Positions 45,462 to 54,496 of a DNA stretch of 64,000 nucleotides are shown here, piece after piece. The notes under the pieces are model-generated. The model saw only the letters and a program-made list of their open reading frames with translations. It had not been told where the DNA came from and ran no database searches. Location of the stretch: the NCBI RefSeq assembly GCF_023145695.1, contig NZ_JAJHVV010000017.1:1-64000 (forward strand), read 5' to 3'. The stretch is from Vibrio amylolyticus (GTDB taxonomy: Bacteria; Pseudomonadota; Gammaproteobacteria; Enterobacterales; Vibrionaceae). The position numbers and the translations under genes are program-made. The first letter of the stretch is position 1, and each line of letters opens with the position of its first letter.

Positions 45462-46406
45462 GTGGAATTAGAAGAGGTTTACCGTAAAGATCTCAATTTA
45501 CTCATTGCCTTAAGAGTATTAATTGAAGAAAGTAGCGTCAGCAAAGCCGCTGCTCGTTTAAACCTTAGCCAATCTGCGATGAGTCGAGTCCTAGGACGAT
45601 TACGCCAATTATTGAATGATCCGCTTTTTACTCGCCAAGGGCAGCATCTGATTCCAACAGAAAAGGCGCTAGAGATTGATCGCTCACTTGGCGATCCGCT
45701 TGAATCTCTTCGCCAACTTCTTTCTCCATTAGAGTTTGAGCCTCAAAGCTGTGATCAAACCTTTACCATAGCGACGACCGATTACGCTATGCAGACCATT
45801 CTTCCCTTTGCACTTCCACGTATTTATCAAGAAGCGCCGAATGTGTCGTTTGATTTTCTGCCACTGCAGCATGATAGGCTTTCAGATCAATTAACGTATG
45901 AAGGCGCAGATTTAGCGATTTGCAGACCAACAGGGCCTGTTGAACCGTTGAGAAGTGAGGTGTTAGGTCGCGTAGGGGTACTTTGTTTGTTGTCAAAACA
46001 ACATCCATTGGCGGATAAAGAGATGGATTTACAAGATTATCTGCACTACCCACACGCCATGATCGCGATTAGCGATGGGGTAAAAGCGCTGCTTGATCAA
46101 TCACTGGTAGGAAACCCTGCCCCTAAGATGGTTCTGCGTGCTTATCATTTGGAAGCCGCCTTAGCGATTGTTGATACCATGCCGATCATTATTACTGTCC
46201 CTGCCGATCTCGCGTATCTCGTTGCTGAGCGATACGACTTAGCGGTGAAACCTTTGCCATTTCAATTCACCCCTTTTGATTACTCTATGATTTGGCACCC
46301 TCGATGTGAGCACTCCTCTGCTCAAGAGTGGTTGAGAAGTATCGTCAAAGAGGAGTGCGGACGCTTAATTGCCAAGCGAGTAGAGGATATGGGATTGGAT
46401 GGTTAG
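45462..46406 (+). CDS. LysR-family transcriptional regulator
   Basis: The 314-residue product has a LysR N-terminal domain with the NodD/LeuO-like start DLNLLIALRVLIEESSVSKA and the recognition helix LNLSQSAMSRVLGRL (about residues 33-47). A substrate-binding domain follows. GTG is the start, with GGAG seven bases upstream. No divergent target gene is next to it. The downstream neighbour acuI is convergent, so no regulatory target can be named. Confidence 0.85.
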   Translation: MELEEVYRKDLNLLIALRVLIEESSVSKAAARLNLSQSAMSRVLGRLRQLLNDPLFTRQGQHLIPTEKALEIDRSLGDPLESLRQLLSPLEFEPQSCDQTFTIATTDYAMQTILPFALPRIYQEAPNVSFDFLPLQHDRLSDQLTYEGADLAICRPTGPVEPLRSEVLGRVGVLCLLSKQHPLADKEMDLQDYLHYPHAMIAISDGVKALLDQSLVGNPAPKMVLRAYHLEAALAIVDTMPIIITVPADLAYLVAERYDLAVKPLPFQFTPFDYSMIWHPRCEHSSAQEWLRSIVKEECGRLIAKRVEDMGLDG

Positions 46407-46445
46407 CTGCGGGTAATCAATAAATAGGGTCAGTTTTGGATCAAA

Positions 46446-46474
46446 AAAAGCTTTAGGTCTCCCTAAAGCTTTTT
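46446..46474. terminator. Terminator between the LysR gene and acuI
   Basis: Stem AAAAGCTTTAGG / CCTAAAGCTTTT with loop TCTC, followed by T. It lies between convergent genes. Confidence 0.85.
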
Positions 46475-46539
46475 GCTATTTAAGCTGTACATAAGTCGCT
46501 TTGAACGATGAAAAATAGACTTATAGCTTCATCATTAAT

Positions 46540-47520
46540 TTATAATTTAATAACGACGCGACCCGTCACTTGGCCGTTAGTGATGTCTTCTGCGTACTTC
46601 GGCGCTTCTGCTAATGCGACTTCTGTACAAGCTTGCTCGAAGTAGCTGTCAGGTAGAAGCTCTACGAGTTTATTCCAAGCAGCAATACGTTTTTCTGTCG
46701 GGCAAGAAACAGAATCGATACCTTGCAGACGAACGTTACGTAGAATGAATGGCATAACGGTTGTAGGTAAATCAAATCCACCCGCTAGGCCACAAGCTGC
46801 AACCGCACTATTGTAATCCATCTGTGCTAATACTTTGGCGAGAACCTTGCTACCAACGGTATCCACAGCGCCAGCCCAGATCTGTTTTTCTAGTGGGCGA
46901 GCAGGTTCTTCAAATTCAGTACGGTCAATGATGCGACTGGCACCTAGCTTTTCAAGTAGAGGGCCATTTTGTTCAACACGACCCGTTACGGCGGCGACTT
47001 TGTATCCAAGCTGAGCAAGTAAGGTAACCGCAACAGAGCCCACACCACCGCTTGCGCCAGTTACTAGGATTTCACCCGTTTCAGGTTTGATGCCCGCATC
47101 GAGTAGAGCTTGTACACACAGCATTCCCGTAAAGCCAGCGGTACCGATCATCATTGCTTTTTTGCTGTCTAAGCCTTTTGGTAATGGTACAAGCCAGTCC
47201 GCTTTTAGCCGTGCACGTTGAGCCATGCCACCCCAATGGTTTTCACCCACGCCCCAGCCAGTCAATACCACGCTATCACCTGCTTGATAGCGGCTGTCGT
47301 CAGAACTCACTACAGTGCCTGCTAAGTCGATGCCCGGAACCATAGGGAAGTTGCGGATTATTTTACCCTTCCCCGTGATCGCTAAACCGTCTTTGTAGTT
47401 GAGCGAGGAGTAATCAACATCGATTAGCACATCACCTTCTGGCAGTTGTGATTCATCGATTTGTTCTACGTTAGCGATGGTGCGTTTTTCTTCTTGGTTT
47501 AGAACTAAGGCATTAAACAT
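46540..47520 (-). CDS. acuI: Acrylyl-CoA reductase, AcuI/YhdH family
   Basis: AcuI is a medium-chain dehydrogenase/reductase that reduces toxic acrylyl-CoA to propionyl-CoA with NADPH. The 326-residue product has the YhdH-type start FNALVLNQEEKRT, the NADPH-fold motif VTGASGGVGSVAVTLLAQLG near 150-170, and no catalytic zinc cysteine cluster, as expected for the family. ATG at 47520 is chosen because GGGGA lies about seven bases upstream. In marine bacteria AcuI often serves DMSP breakdown; no DMSP gene is nearby. Confidence 0.87.
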   Translation of the reverse strand: MFNALVLNQEEKRTIANVEQIDESQLPEGDVLIDVDYSSLNYKDGLAITGKGKIIRNFPMVPGIDLAGTVVSSDDSRYQAGDSVVLTGWGVGENHWGGMAQRARLKADWLVPLPKGLDSKKAMMIGTAGFTGMLCVQALLDAGIKPETGEILVTGASGGVGSVAVTLLAQLGYKVAAVTGRVEQNGPLLEKLGASRIIDRTEFEEPARPLEKQIWAGAVDTVGSKVLAKVLAQMDYNSAVAACGLAGGFDLPTTVMPFILRNVRLQGIDSVSCPTEKRIAAWNKLVELLPDSYFEQACTEVALAEAPKYAEDITNGQVTGRVVIKL

Positions 47521-47657
47521 GTGAGTCCCCATTAAAAGACAGCAAGTAATTAAGTTAGCGTTAGTGTAGACGCTAACTGTCTATGATTAAAATGAAACTT
47601 TAGCATTACATCTATGTATTAAGTGCATAGATATGAAATATTGAACCGAAAAATAAA

Positions 47658-47681
47658 AAGCCAGTCGATGACGACTGGCTT
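47658..47681 (-). terminator. Terminator of the ilvGMEDA operon
   Basis: Perfect 10-bp stem AAGCCAGTCG / CGACTGGCTT with loop ATGA, followed leftward by T-rich sequence. It is 7 bases after the ilvA stop. Confidence 0.85.
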
Positions 47682-47687
47682 AATGAG

Positions 47688-49235
47688 TTATGACAAGAAG
47701 AACTGATAAGACGGGTTATCAGTTTCATCTTTGCACTGATAGCCAAGCTCCCGAAGGTGGGTTGAGAACCGTGCTAAATCACTCTCATCGAGTTCAAAAC
47801 CACATAAAACACGGCCATAGTCGGCACCGTGATTACGGTAGTTAAACAGGCTAATATTCCAATGCGTACCAAGCGTGCTTAAGAACTTAAGCAGTGCGCC
47901 TGGGTATTCAGGAAATTCAAAGCTGTATAAGCGCTCTTTCAATGGTTTAGAAGGCTTACCACCAATCATGTAGCGAACGTGTAGTTTCGCCATTTCATCT
48001 TCCGATAGGTCGACAACAGGGTAGCCACCATCACGCAGATCTTGAATGATGTGTTGCAGCTCTTCTTGGCCCCCTTGTAAACGAACACCGACAAAGATAT
48101 TGGCAAGACTGTCATCGTTATAACGGTAGTTAAACTCGGTGACTGCTCGGCCACCAATGATATTACAGAACTCAAAGAAGGCGCCTTGACACTCAGGAAT
48201 CGTGACAGCAAGTAAGCCCTCACGTTTCTCACCCAATTCACAACGCTCTGAAACGTAACGTAGGCCGTGGAAGTTGGTATTCGCCCCTGATAATACTGTG
48301 CCTAGTTGTTTTCCTTGCAGTTGGTTCTGCTCAGAATACTTTTTAAGGCCAGCAAGCGCTAATGCACCAGAAGGTTCCGCGATAGCGCGCGTGTCTTCGA
48401 AGATGTCTTTCACTGCAGAGCAGATTTCGTCACTGGATACTGCAATATGCCCATCAATGTATTTTTGGCACAAGCGGAACGTCTCTTCACCAATACGCTT
48501 TACTGCAACGCCATCAGCAAACATGCTGACTTGGTCAAGGACCACTGGCTCACCCGCATCAAGTGCTGCTTTCAAGCATGAGGAGTCTTCAGGCTCAACC
48601 GCAATCACCTTAATTTCAGGCATAAGCTGTTTAATGAGAACCGCAACACCCGCAGCCAAACCACCGCCACCAACAGGAACAAAAATATATTCCAGATGAC
48701 CATTTTGTTGCAGCATTTCCATGCCAATCGTGCCTTGCCCAGCGATCACCAACGGATGGTCAAAGGGAGGAACAAAGGTATAGCCATGTTCAGCTGATAG
48801 TCGCTCTGCTTCCGCTTTTGCTTCGTCAAAGTTGCTGCCATGAAGAACAACGTTACCGCCAAAGCCACGTACTGCTTCAACCTTAATATCGGGTGTCGTC
48901 TTCGGCATTACAATCGTGGTATTGATACCCAGTTTTGTGCCCGAAAGCGCCATACCTTGTGCATGGTTACCCGCTGATGCCGCAATGACACCGGCTGATT
49001 TCTGTGCTTCCGATAAGCTTGCGACCATATTATAGGCACCGCGCAGCTTAAAAGAATGAACAGGTTGACGGTCTTCACGCTTAATTTGTACTTGGTTACC
49101 AATGCGCTCAGAAAGGCGAGGCATATCTTGCAATGGGGTGACGGTCGCAACTTCATAAACGGGTGCGCGAAGGATCTGGCGCAGATAATCTGCACCAGTT
49201 TGTTGACCTTCTTTTGCTAGAAAAGCCTCAGTCAT
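47688..49235 (-). CDS. ilvA: Biosynthetic threonine ammonia-lyase
   Basis: IlvA deaminates threonine to 2-ketobutyrate, the committed step to isoleucine, and is feedback inhibited by isoleucine. In the 515-residue product the PLP lysine is K63 in HSFKLRGAYN, and GGGGLAAGVA binds the PLP phosphate. Two ACT-like regulatory domains follow (about 325-515). Length is as in E. coli (514). It is the last gene of ilvGMEDA, three bases after ilvD. Confidence 0.97.
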   Translation of the reverse strand: MTEAFLAKEGQQTGADYLRQILRAPVYEVATVTPLQDMPRLSERIGNQVQIKREDRQPVHSFKLRGAYNMVASLSEAQKSAGVIAASAGNHAQGMALSGTKLGINTTIVMPKTTPDIKVEAVRGFGGNVVLHGSNFDEAKAEAERLSAEHGYTFVPPFDHPLVIAGQGTIGMEMLQQNGHLEYIFVPVGGGGLAAGVAVLIKQLMPEIKVIAVEPEDSSCLKAALDAGEPVVLDQVSMFADGVAVKRIGEETFRLCQKYIDGHIAVSSDEICSAVKDIFEDTRAIAEPSGALALAGLKKYSEQNQLQGKQLGTVLSGANTNFHGLRYVSERCELGEKREGLLAVTIPECQGAFFEFCNIIGGRAVTEFNYRYNDDSLANIFVGVRLQGGQEELQHIIQDLRDGGYPVVDLSEDEMAKLHVRYMIGGKPSKPLKERLYSFEFPEYPGALLKFLSTLGTHWNISLFNYRNHGADYGRVLCGFELDESDLARFSTHLRELGYQCKDETDNPSYQFFLS

Positions 49236-49238
49236 AAA

Positions 49239-51095
49239 TTAGCCCTCGAGCTTAGACTTATCGCGCACCGCACCCTTGTCAGCGCTGGTCGCCATGCTTG
49301 CGTAAGCTTTTAGAGCTAGTGAAACAACACGTTCTCGGTTGGCAGGTTTCCAACCTAGCTCATCTTGCTTTGTGCGACGTGCTGCTAATTCATCTTCAGC
49401 CACATCAAGCGTGATTGAGCGGCTAGGGATATCGATGGTGATGATATCGCCATCTTGAACCAAACCAATAACACCACCACTTGCTGCTTCAGGAGAAGCA
49501 TGACCAATCGAAAGACCCGATGTACCACCAGAGAAGCGGCCATCAGTCAGAAGTGCACATGATTTACCTAACCCCATCGATTTTAGGTAAGTCGTTGGGT
49601 ACAGCATCTCTTGCATACCCGGGCCACCTTTAGGGCCTTCGTAACGAATAACAACCACTTCACCCGCTTTTACTTTTCCGCCTAGGATACCTTCTACAGC
49701 GGTATCTTGGCTTTCAAATACAACCGCAGGACCTTGGAACTTTAAGTTCTCTTCATCAACGCCAGCGGTTTTAACGATACAACCGTCAACCGCAATGTTG
49801 CCTGAAAGAACGGCTAGGCCACCCTCTTGGCTGAATGCATTCTCTTTGGTGCGAATACACCCGTCTTTACGGTCATCGTCCAAGCGATCCCAACGGCAGT
49901 CTTGTGAGAACGCTTGAGTGGTACGAATGCCAGCGGGGCCTGCGCGGAAGAATTTTAGAACGTCTGCATCTTCGGTTTGCATGATGTCGTATTGAGCAAG
50001 CTGCTCTTTCATAGACAAACCAAGCACAGTGCGAGTATCACCATGTAGTAGCCCAGCACGATCCAGCTCACCTAGGATAGCCATCACGCCACCGGCGCGG
50101 TGAACATCTTCCATATGGTACTTAGGTGTTGAAGGAGCAACTTTACATAAGTGTGGAACACGACGAGACATATCATCAATGTCGCCCATGTCGAAATCAA
50201 TCTCACCTTCTTGAGCAGCGGCCAATAGGTGAAGAACAGTGTTACTTGAACCACCCATGGCGATATCGAGTGCCATTGCGTTTTCAAAGGCTGCGCGGTT
50301 AGCAATATTGCGAGGAAGTGCTGCGTCATCGCCTAGCTCGTAGTAACGCTTTGTTAATTCAACCACACGTTTACCTGCGTTGATGAATAGCTGTTCGCGG
50401 TCAGCGTGTGTCGCTAGCATTGAACCGTTACCTGGCTGAGAAAGACCAAGTGCTTCAGTTAGGCAGTTCATTGAGTTTGCCGTGAACATGCCAGAACATG
50501 AGCCACACGTTGGGCAAGCTGAACGTTCAATTTTCTCACTCTGCTCATCAGAGACCTCAGGGTCAGCGCCTTGAATCATGGCATCAACTAGATCAAGTTT
50601 GATGATTTGGTCAGAAAGCTTGGTTTTGCCTGCTTCCATTGGACCACCTGAAACGAAGATCACAGGGATGTTCAGGCGCATTGCTGCCATCATCATCCCC
50701 GGAGTGATTTTGTCACAGTTAGAAATACATACCATAGCGTCTGCACAGTGTGCATTAACCATGTACTCAACCGAGTCTGCGATAAGTTCACGTGATGGCA
50801 ATGAGTACAGCATGCCGCCGTGACCCATGGCAATACCATCATCGACTGCGATGGTATTGAATTCTTTTGCGATGCCGCCTGCTTTCTCAATCTCGCCTGC
50901 AACCAGTTGACCCATGTCTTTAAGATGTACGTGGCCTGGAACGAATTGAGTGAATGAGTTTACAACGGCGATGATCGGCTTACCGAAGTCTTCATCTTTT
51001 ACGCCAGTTGCGCGCCATAGTGCACGTGCGCCTGCCATGTTTCGTCCATGGGTAGTCGTTGCACTGCGGTATTTGTTTTTTGGAGCCGTAGACAT
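49239..51095 (-). CDS. ilvD: Dihydroxy-acid dehydratase
   Basis: IlvD dehydrates dihydroxy acids to the keto acids of valine and isoleucine, using an iron-sulphur cluster. The 618-residue product has cluster cysteines in SNCDKITPG and ACPTCGSCSGMFTANSMNCL. ATG at 51095 is preferred because AAGGA lies about eight bases upstream and the KYRSATTTHGRNMAGARALW opening then falls at the usual place. Longer in-frame starts are not supported by homology. Confidence 0.97.
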   Translation of the reverse strand: MSTAPKNKYRSATTTHGRNMAGARALWRATGVKDEDFGKPIIAVVNSFTQFVPGHVHLKDMGQLVAGEIEKAGGIAKEFNTIAVDDGIAMGHGGMLYSLPSRELIADSVEYMVNAHCADAMVCISNCDKITPGMMMAAMRLNIPVIFVSGGPMEAGKTKLSDQIIKLDLVDAMIQGADPEVSDEQSEKIERSACPTCGSCSGMFTANSMNCLTEALGLSQPGNGSMLATHADREQLFINAGKRVVELTKRYYELGDDAALPRNIANRAAFENAMALDIAMGGSSNTVLHLLAAAQEGEIDFDMGDIDDMSRRVPHLCKVAPSTPKYHMEDVHRAGGVMAILGELDRAGLLHGDTRTVLGLSMKEQLAQYDIMQTEDADVLKFFRAGPAGIRTTQAFSQDCRWDRLDDDRKDGCIRTKENAFSQEGGLAVLSGNIAVDGCIVKTAGVDEENLKFQGPAVVFESQDTAVEGILGGKVKAGEVVVIRYEGPKGGPGMQEMLYPTTYLKSMGLGKSCALLTDGRFSGGTSGLSIGHASPEAASGGVIGLVQDGDIITIDIPSRSITLDVAEDELAARRTKQDELGWKPANRERVVSLALKAYASMATSADKGAVRDKSKLEG

Positions 51096-51112
51096 TGGAA
51101 TTTCCTTTTCAA

Positions 51113-52066
51113 TTATTTCGCAGACTGAGGTTTGTTTTCTGGGTACACGTAATCTAGCCAACCCCACTTGTCTTCAGTGGTGCCATTAAATAGGCCAAAG
51201 TAATCTGCTTGCAGTACTTTAGTGATTGGGCCGCGTTTCCCCGTGCCTACTTCAATTTTATCAACCGTACGAACCGGTACGATTTCTGCCGCTGTTCCTG
51301 TCATGAATACTTCATCAGCAAGGTAAAGCGCTTCGCGAGCGATGTTCTCTTCACGTACTTCGTAACCACGCTCTTTCGCTAGAGTCATGATGGTGTCGCG
51401 AGTAATACCTGGCAAGATAGCACTGGTTGCTGGTGGCGTTGAAAGAATGCCATTGCGAACAACAAAGATGTTTTCACCCGCACCTTCAGATAGGTAGCCA
51501 TCAACACTGAGTGCGATACCTTCATCGTAACCGTTACGACGAGCTTCACCACCAACAAGTAGGGAAGATAGGTAGTTACCGCCAGCCTTAGCTGCCGTTG
51601 GAATGGTATTCGGAGCCGCGCGGTTCCAGCTCGAAATCATGGCATCAACACCATTTTCTAGCGCTTCTTCACCAAGGTATGAACCCCAAGGGAATGCAGC
51701 AATAATCAATTCCATTTTTGAGTTTTCTGGAGGACATACACCAAGGCCAACGTTACCAACAAAGCCTAGTGGGCGGATGTAAGCAGAATTAAGTTTGTTC
51801 TGACGCAGTGTTTCGCGTGTCGCTTCCATGATCTCTTCTTCAGTGTAAGGAATCGGGAAGCGATAGATTTTTGCAGAGTCCTTCAGACGCTTAGCGTGCT
51901 CAGGGTGACGGAAGATAACCGGACCATTTGGTGTGTTGTAGCAGCGTACGCCTTCAAAGACAGAAGTACCGTAGTGCATAGCGTGAGTGAGAACGTGGAC
52001 ATTGGCATCAGCCCAAGGAACCATTTCTCCATTAAACCAAATGTAGTCTGCTGTTTTAGCTGTCAT
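51113..52066 (-). CDS. ilvE: Branched-chain amino acid aminotransferase
   Basis: IlvE performs the last transamination to valine, leucine and isoleucine from glutamate. It is a fold-type IV PLP enzyme; the PLP lysine is K160 in TAAKAGGNYLSSLL and the phosphate loop is LPGITRDTIM. The 317-residue protein is slightly longer than E. coli (309), with a C-terminal tail. It lies 12 bases after ilvM. Confidence 0.96.
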   Translation of the reverse strand: MTAKTADYIWFNGEMVPWADANVHVLTHAMHYGTSVFEGVRCYNTPNGPVIFRHPEHAKRLKDSAKIYRFPIPYTEEEIMEATRETLRQNKLNSAYIRPLGFVGNVGLGVCPPENSKMELIIAAFPWGSYLGEEALENGVDAMISSWNRAAPNTIPTAAKAGGNYLSSLLVGGEARRNGYDEGIALSVDGYLSEGAGENIFVVRNGILSTPPATSAILPGITRDTIMTLAKERGYEVREENIAREALYLADEVFMTGTAAEIVPVRTVDKIEVGTGKRGPITKVLQADYFGLFNGTTEDKWGWLDYVYPENKPQSAK

Positions 52067-52078
52067 TGTTGCCTTCCT

Positions 52079-52363
52079 TTATGCACTAATCTTTTGTTGT
52101 AAGTTGTTGTTTGGGAGCTCGTTATTGCTGATTACTGTGACATCAACAGTGCGCACATCCCATAACTTTTCGATTTGACTGGTCAAAAATGAGATAGGAC
52201 GATCACTGTCAACAATGATCTCTACACTCGCAATTTTGCTCTCATGATTCTGTGTTCCCGCAACCTGTTTTACCACAAAGCCACGGTGACGAACGACCCT
52301 TAGTACACGTTCAAGAAGTACTGGTTTATCGTCCGCTTTGATGTCTAATAAATATCTTTCCAT
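52079..52363 (-). CDS. ilvM: Acetolactate synthase II small subunit
   Basis: IlvM is the ACT-domain regulatory subunit of acetolactate synthase II. The 94-residue product has DDKPVLLERVLRVVRHRGF, the ACT-domain signature. Its size is typical of IlvM (87 in E. coli) rather than IlvH. It lies between ilvG and ilvE. Confidence 0.93.
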   Translation of the reverse strand: MERYLLDIKADDKPVLLERVLRVVRHRGFVVKQVAGTQNHESKIASVEIIVDSDRPISFLTSQIEKLWDVRTVDVTVISNNELPNNNLQQKISA

Positions 52364-52376
52364 TGCTGTGTTCTCC

Positions 52377-54023
52377 CTAGGTGTTCTCTAGCATTTCGCT
52401 GTTCGACGCACCAGGTGGAACTAGCGGCCATACGTTTTCTTCTTCATCAATAAGTACATGTAGAAGATAAGCTGTTTTACTCTCTAGCATCTCTTTCAGT
52501 GCAGGCTCAACTTCTTCTTTTTTAGTGATGGTTTTACCCGGAATATCAAAAGCTTTTGCTAGCATGACGAAATCAGGGTTGTCATCCAAAATGGTTTCAC
52601 TGTGGCGACCATCGAAGAACAGAGATTGCCATTGGCGAACCATGCCTAAACGAGAGTTGTTCAGCAGCACCATTTTTACCGGAATCTGGCGACGCTTTAA
52701 TGTACCAAGCTCTTGTATGTTCATCATAAATGAACCGTCACCCGAAATAAGGATAGACTGGTCGTCAGGACGGCCAACCGAAGCTCCCATGGCGGCTGGA
52801 AGCCCAAAGCCCATGGTGCCTAGACCTGCAGAGGTGATGAAGTTTTGTGGAGAACGCGGCTGAATATGCTGAGCCGCCCACATTTGGTGTTGGCCAACAT
52901 CGGTCGAGATGATGCTGTTTTCTGGCATCATTTCAGACAGCTGTTTTAGTAGTAATGGAGCGAAAATTAGGTCACCTGGGTGATCATAGCGCCACTTGAA
53001 CCCTTTACGTAGGCTCTCACTGTGTTGAACCCATGGGTTAATATCTTGAGTAAGCTCTAGCTGAGGTAAAATCACATTGATGTCACCGCGCAGTGATGCA
53101 TTAGCAGTACGTAATTTGCTGAATTCAGCTGCATCAATATCAAGGTGGATAACTTTCGCATGAGGCGCAAAGGTATCTAGCTTGCCCGTCACTCGGTCAT
53201 CAAATCGTGCACCGACAACGAATAATAAGTCACACTCTTGGACCACAAGGTTCGCCGCTTTTGTGCCGTGCATACCCAGCATTCCTAAGTAGTGCGGGTC
53301 GTGACGCTCTACGGAACCCAAACCTTTTAGTGTGCTCACGGACGGCATAGGGTTGATGCGTAAGAATTCACGCACGCTTTCTGTTGCATGTGCCAGTTGA
53401 ACACCGCCACCAACATAAAGAACAGGTCTTGTACTTTGTGATAGAACCTCTTGCGCCTTAGCGATGTCATCAACGCTTGCAACAGGGATTGCTGGTGGTG
53501 TGAATGGAGGAAGAACAGAAACAGGTGCTTGTGCAAGCTGCACATCTTTCGCGATATCAACAATAACAGGGCCAGGACGACCGGTTTTTGCAACTTCAAA
53601 AGCTTCTGCCAACGTTGGTGCAAGCTCATTGATGTCCGTAACAAGGTAGCTGTGTTTCGTACACGACAACGACATACCGATCACATCCATCTCTTGGAAA
53701 GCATCGGTTCCGATATGTGAACTTGCGACTTGGCCTGTGATAGCGACCATTGGGATAGAATCGAGGAAGGCGTCAGCAAGGCCTGTCACAAGGTTGGTGG
53801 CACCCGGTCCAGAGGTTGCCATACAAACCGCAACATCTTGAGTAGCACGTGCCATGCCAATGGCAGCCATTGCCGCACCTTGTTCGTGTCGGCAGAGAAT
53901 ATGCTCAACACCACCATCGTATAAGGCATCGTAGATTGGCATTATAGCGCCACCTGGATAACCAAATACCGTTTTAATTCCTTGCTGGGTTAAAGCAGAA
54001 ACGACTAATTCAGCACCTGTCAT
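52377..54023 (-). CDS. ilvG: Acetolactate synthase II large subunit
   Basis: IlvG condenses two pyruvates, or pyruvate and 2-ketobutyrate, using thiamine diphosphate and FAD. The 548-residue product has the N-terminal catalytic glutamate in RHEQGAAMAAIGMARAT and the TPP motif GDGSFMMNIQEL. It is intact, unlike the frameshifted ilvG of E. coli K-12. It is the first structural gene after the attenuator. Confidence 0.97.
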   Translation of the reverse strand: MTGAELVVSALTQQGIKTVFGYPGGAIMPIYDALYDGGVEHILCRHEQGAAMAAIGMARATQDVAVCMATSGPGATNLVTGLADAFLDSIPMVAITGQVASSHIGTDAFQEMDVIGMSLSCTKHSYLVTDINELAPTLAEAFEVAKTGRPGPVIVDIAKDVQLAQAPVSVLPPFTPPAIPVASVDDIAKAQEVLSQSTRPVLYVGGGVQLAHATESVREFLRINPMPSVSTLKGLGSVERHDPHYLGMLGMHGTKAANLVVQECDLLFVVGARFDDRVTGKLDTFAPHAKVIHLDIDAAEFSKLRTANASLRGDINVILPQLELTQDINPWVQHSESLRKGFKWRYDHPGDLIFAPLLLKQLSEMMPENSIISTDVGQHQMWAAQHIQPRSPQNFITSAGLGTMGFGLPAAMGASVGRPDDQSILISGDGSFMMNIQELGTLKRRQIPVKMVLLNNSRLGMVRQWQSLFFDGRHSETILDDNPDFVMLAKAFDIPGKTITKKEEVEPALKEMLESKTAYLLHVLIDEEENVWPLVPPGASNSEMLENT

Positions 54024-54152
54024 TACATGCCTCCCTTTTTGTATTCATTTTTGCACATCATGTGCGCTCCCATTCTTCCTGTCATATCTGATTGCTTAGT
54101 TTTTCTTTGTTGAAGCTAAGTCAATCAGGATGAGCTTCAGTCTAATTAGTTG

Positions 54153-54190
54153 TAAAAAAACCCCCGGACTTTTCAGTGCGGGGGTTTTTA
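54153..54190 (-). terminator. ilv operon attenuator
   Basis: CCCCCG (54161-54166) pairs with CGGGGG (54179-54184), with ACT / AGT inside. Leftward it is followed by T7. It lies between the leader peptide gene and ilvG, the classic place for the attenuator. The GGGGGCTAG stretch at the end of the leader gene offers alternative pairing with the C-run for antitermination. Confidence 0.88.
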
Positions 54191-54201
54191 AAATCTTGTG
54201 G

Positions 54202-54291
54202 TTATCTGCTGCCCACTAGCCCCCGCGTGGTGTCAATAATGACCACGATAATAAGGAGTACCAGAGTGTTGATGCGGGCTTTGAAGTTCAT
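54202..54291 (-). CDS. ilvL: ilvGMEDA leader peptide
   Basis: This 29-residue reading frame is MNFKARINTLVLLIIVVIID followed by TTRGLVGSR. Eight of residues 10-19 are isoleucine, valine or leucine, the product amino acids, so ribosome stalling can sense them. It lies directly before the attenuator. The sequence differs from E. coli IlvL, as is normal for leader peptides. Confidence 0.88.
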   Translation of the reverse strand: MNFKARINTLVLLIIVVIIDTTRGLVGSR

Positions 54292-54496
54292 CTTCTTTCT
54301 TTTTGTCTTAAATTCTATTAAATATTGAACAATTTCGTTTGCGTACCTAGTGGTAACATACAATTCCGTTAAATGACAAGCAAAAACTCATTCTTTTTTC
54401 ACATTATCTCAGCATACGGGCACGTTATATAACATCCTTACTCAATAAATAGCCATTCAATAATGGTTGTGAATAGCTGATATCAGGGAAGATAAA
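54292..54496. other. Divergent promoter region ilvL / comM
   Basis: These 205 bases hold the leftward ilv promoter and the rightward comM promoter. I see no clear -10/-35 pair that I would assign with confidence, and no gene. Confidence 0.4.
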
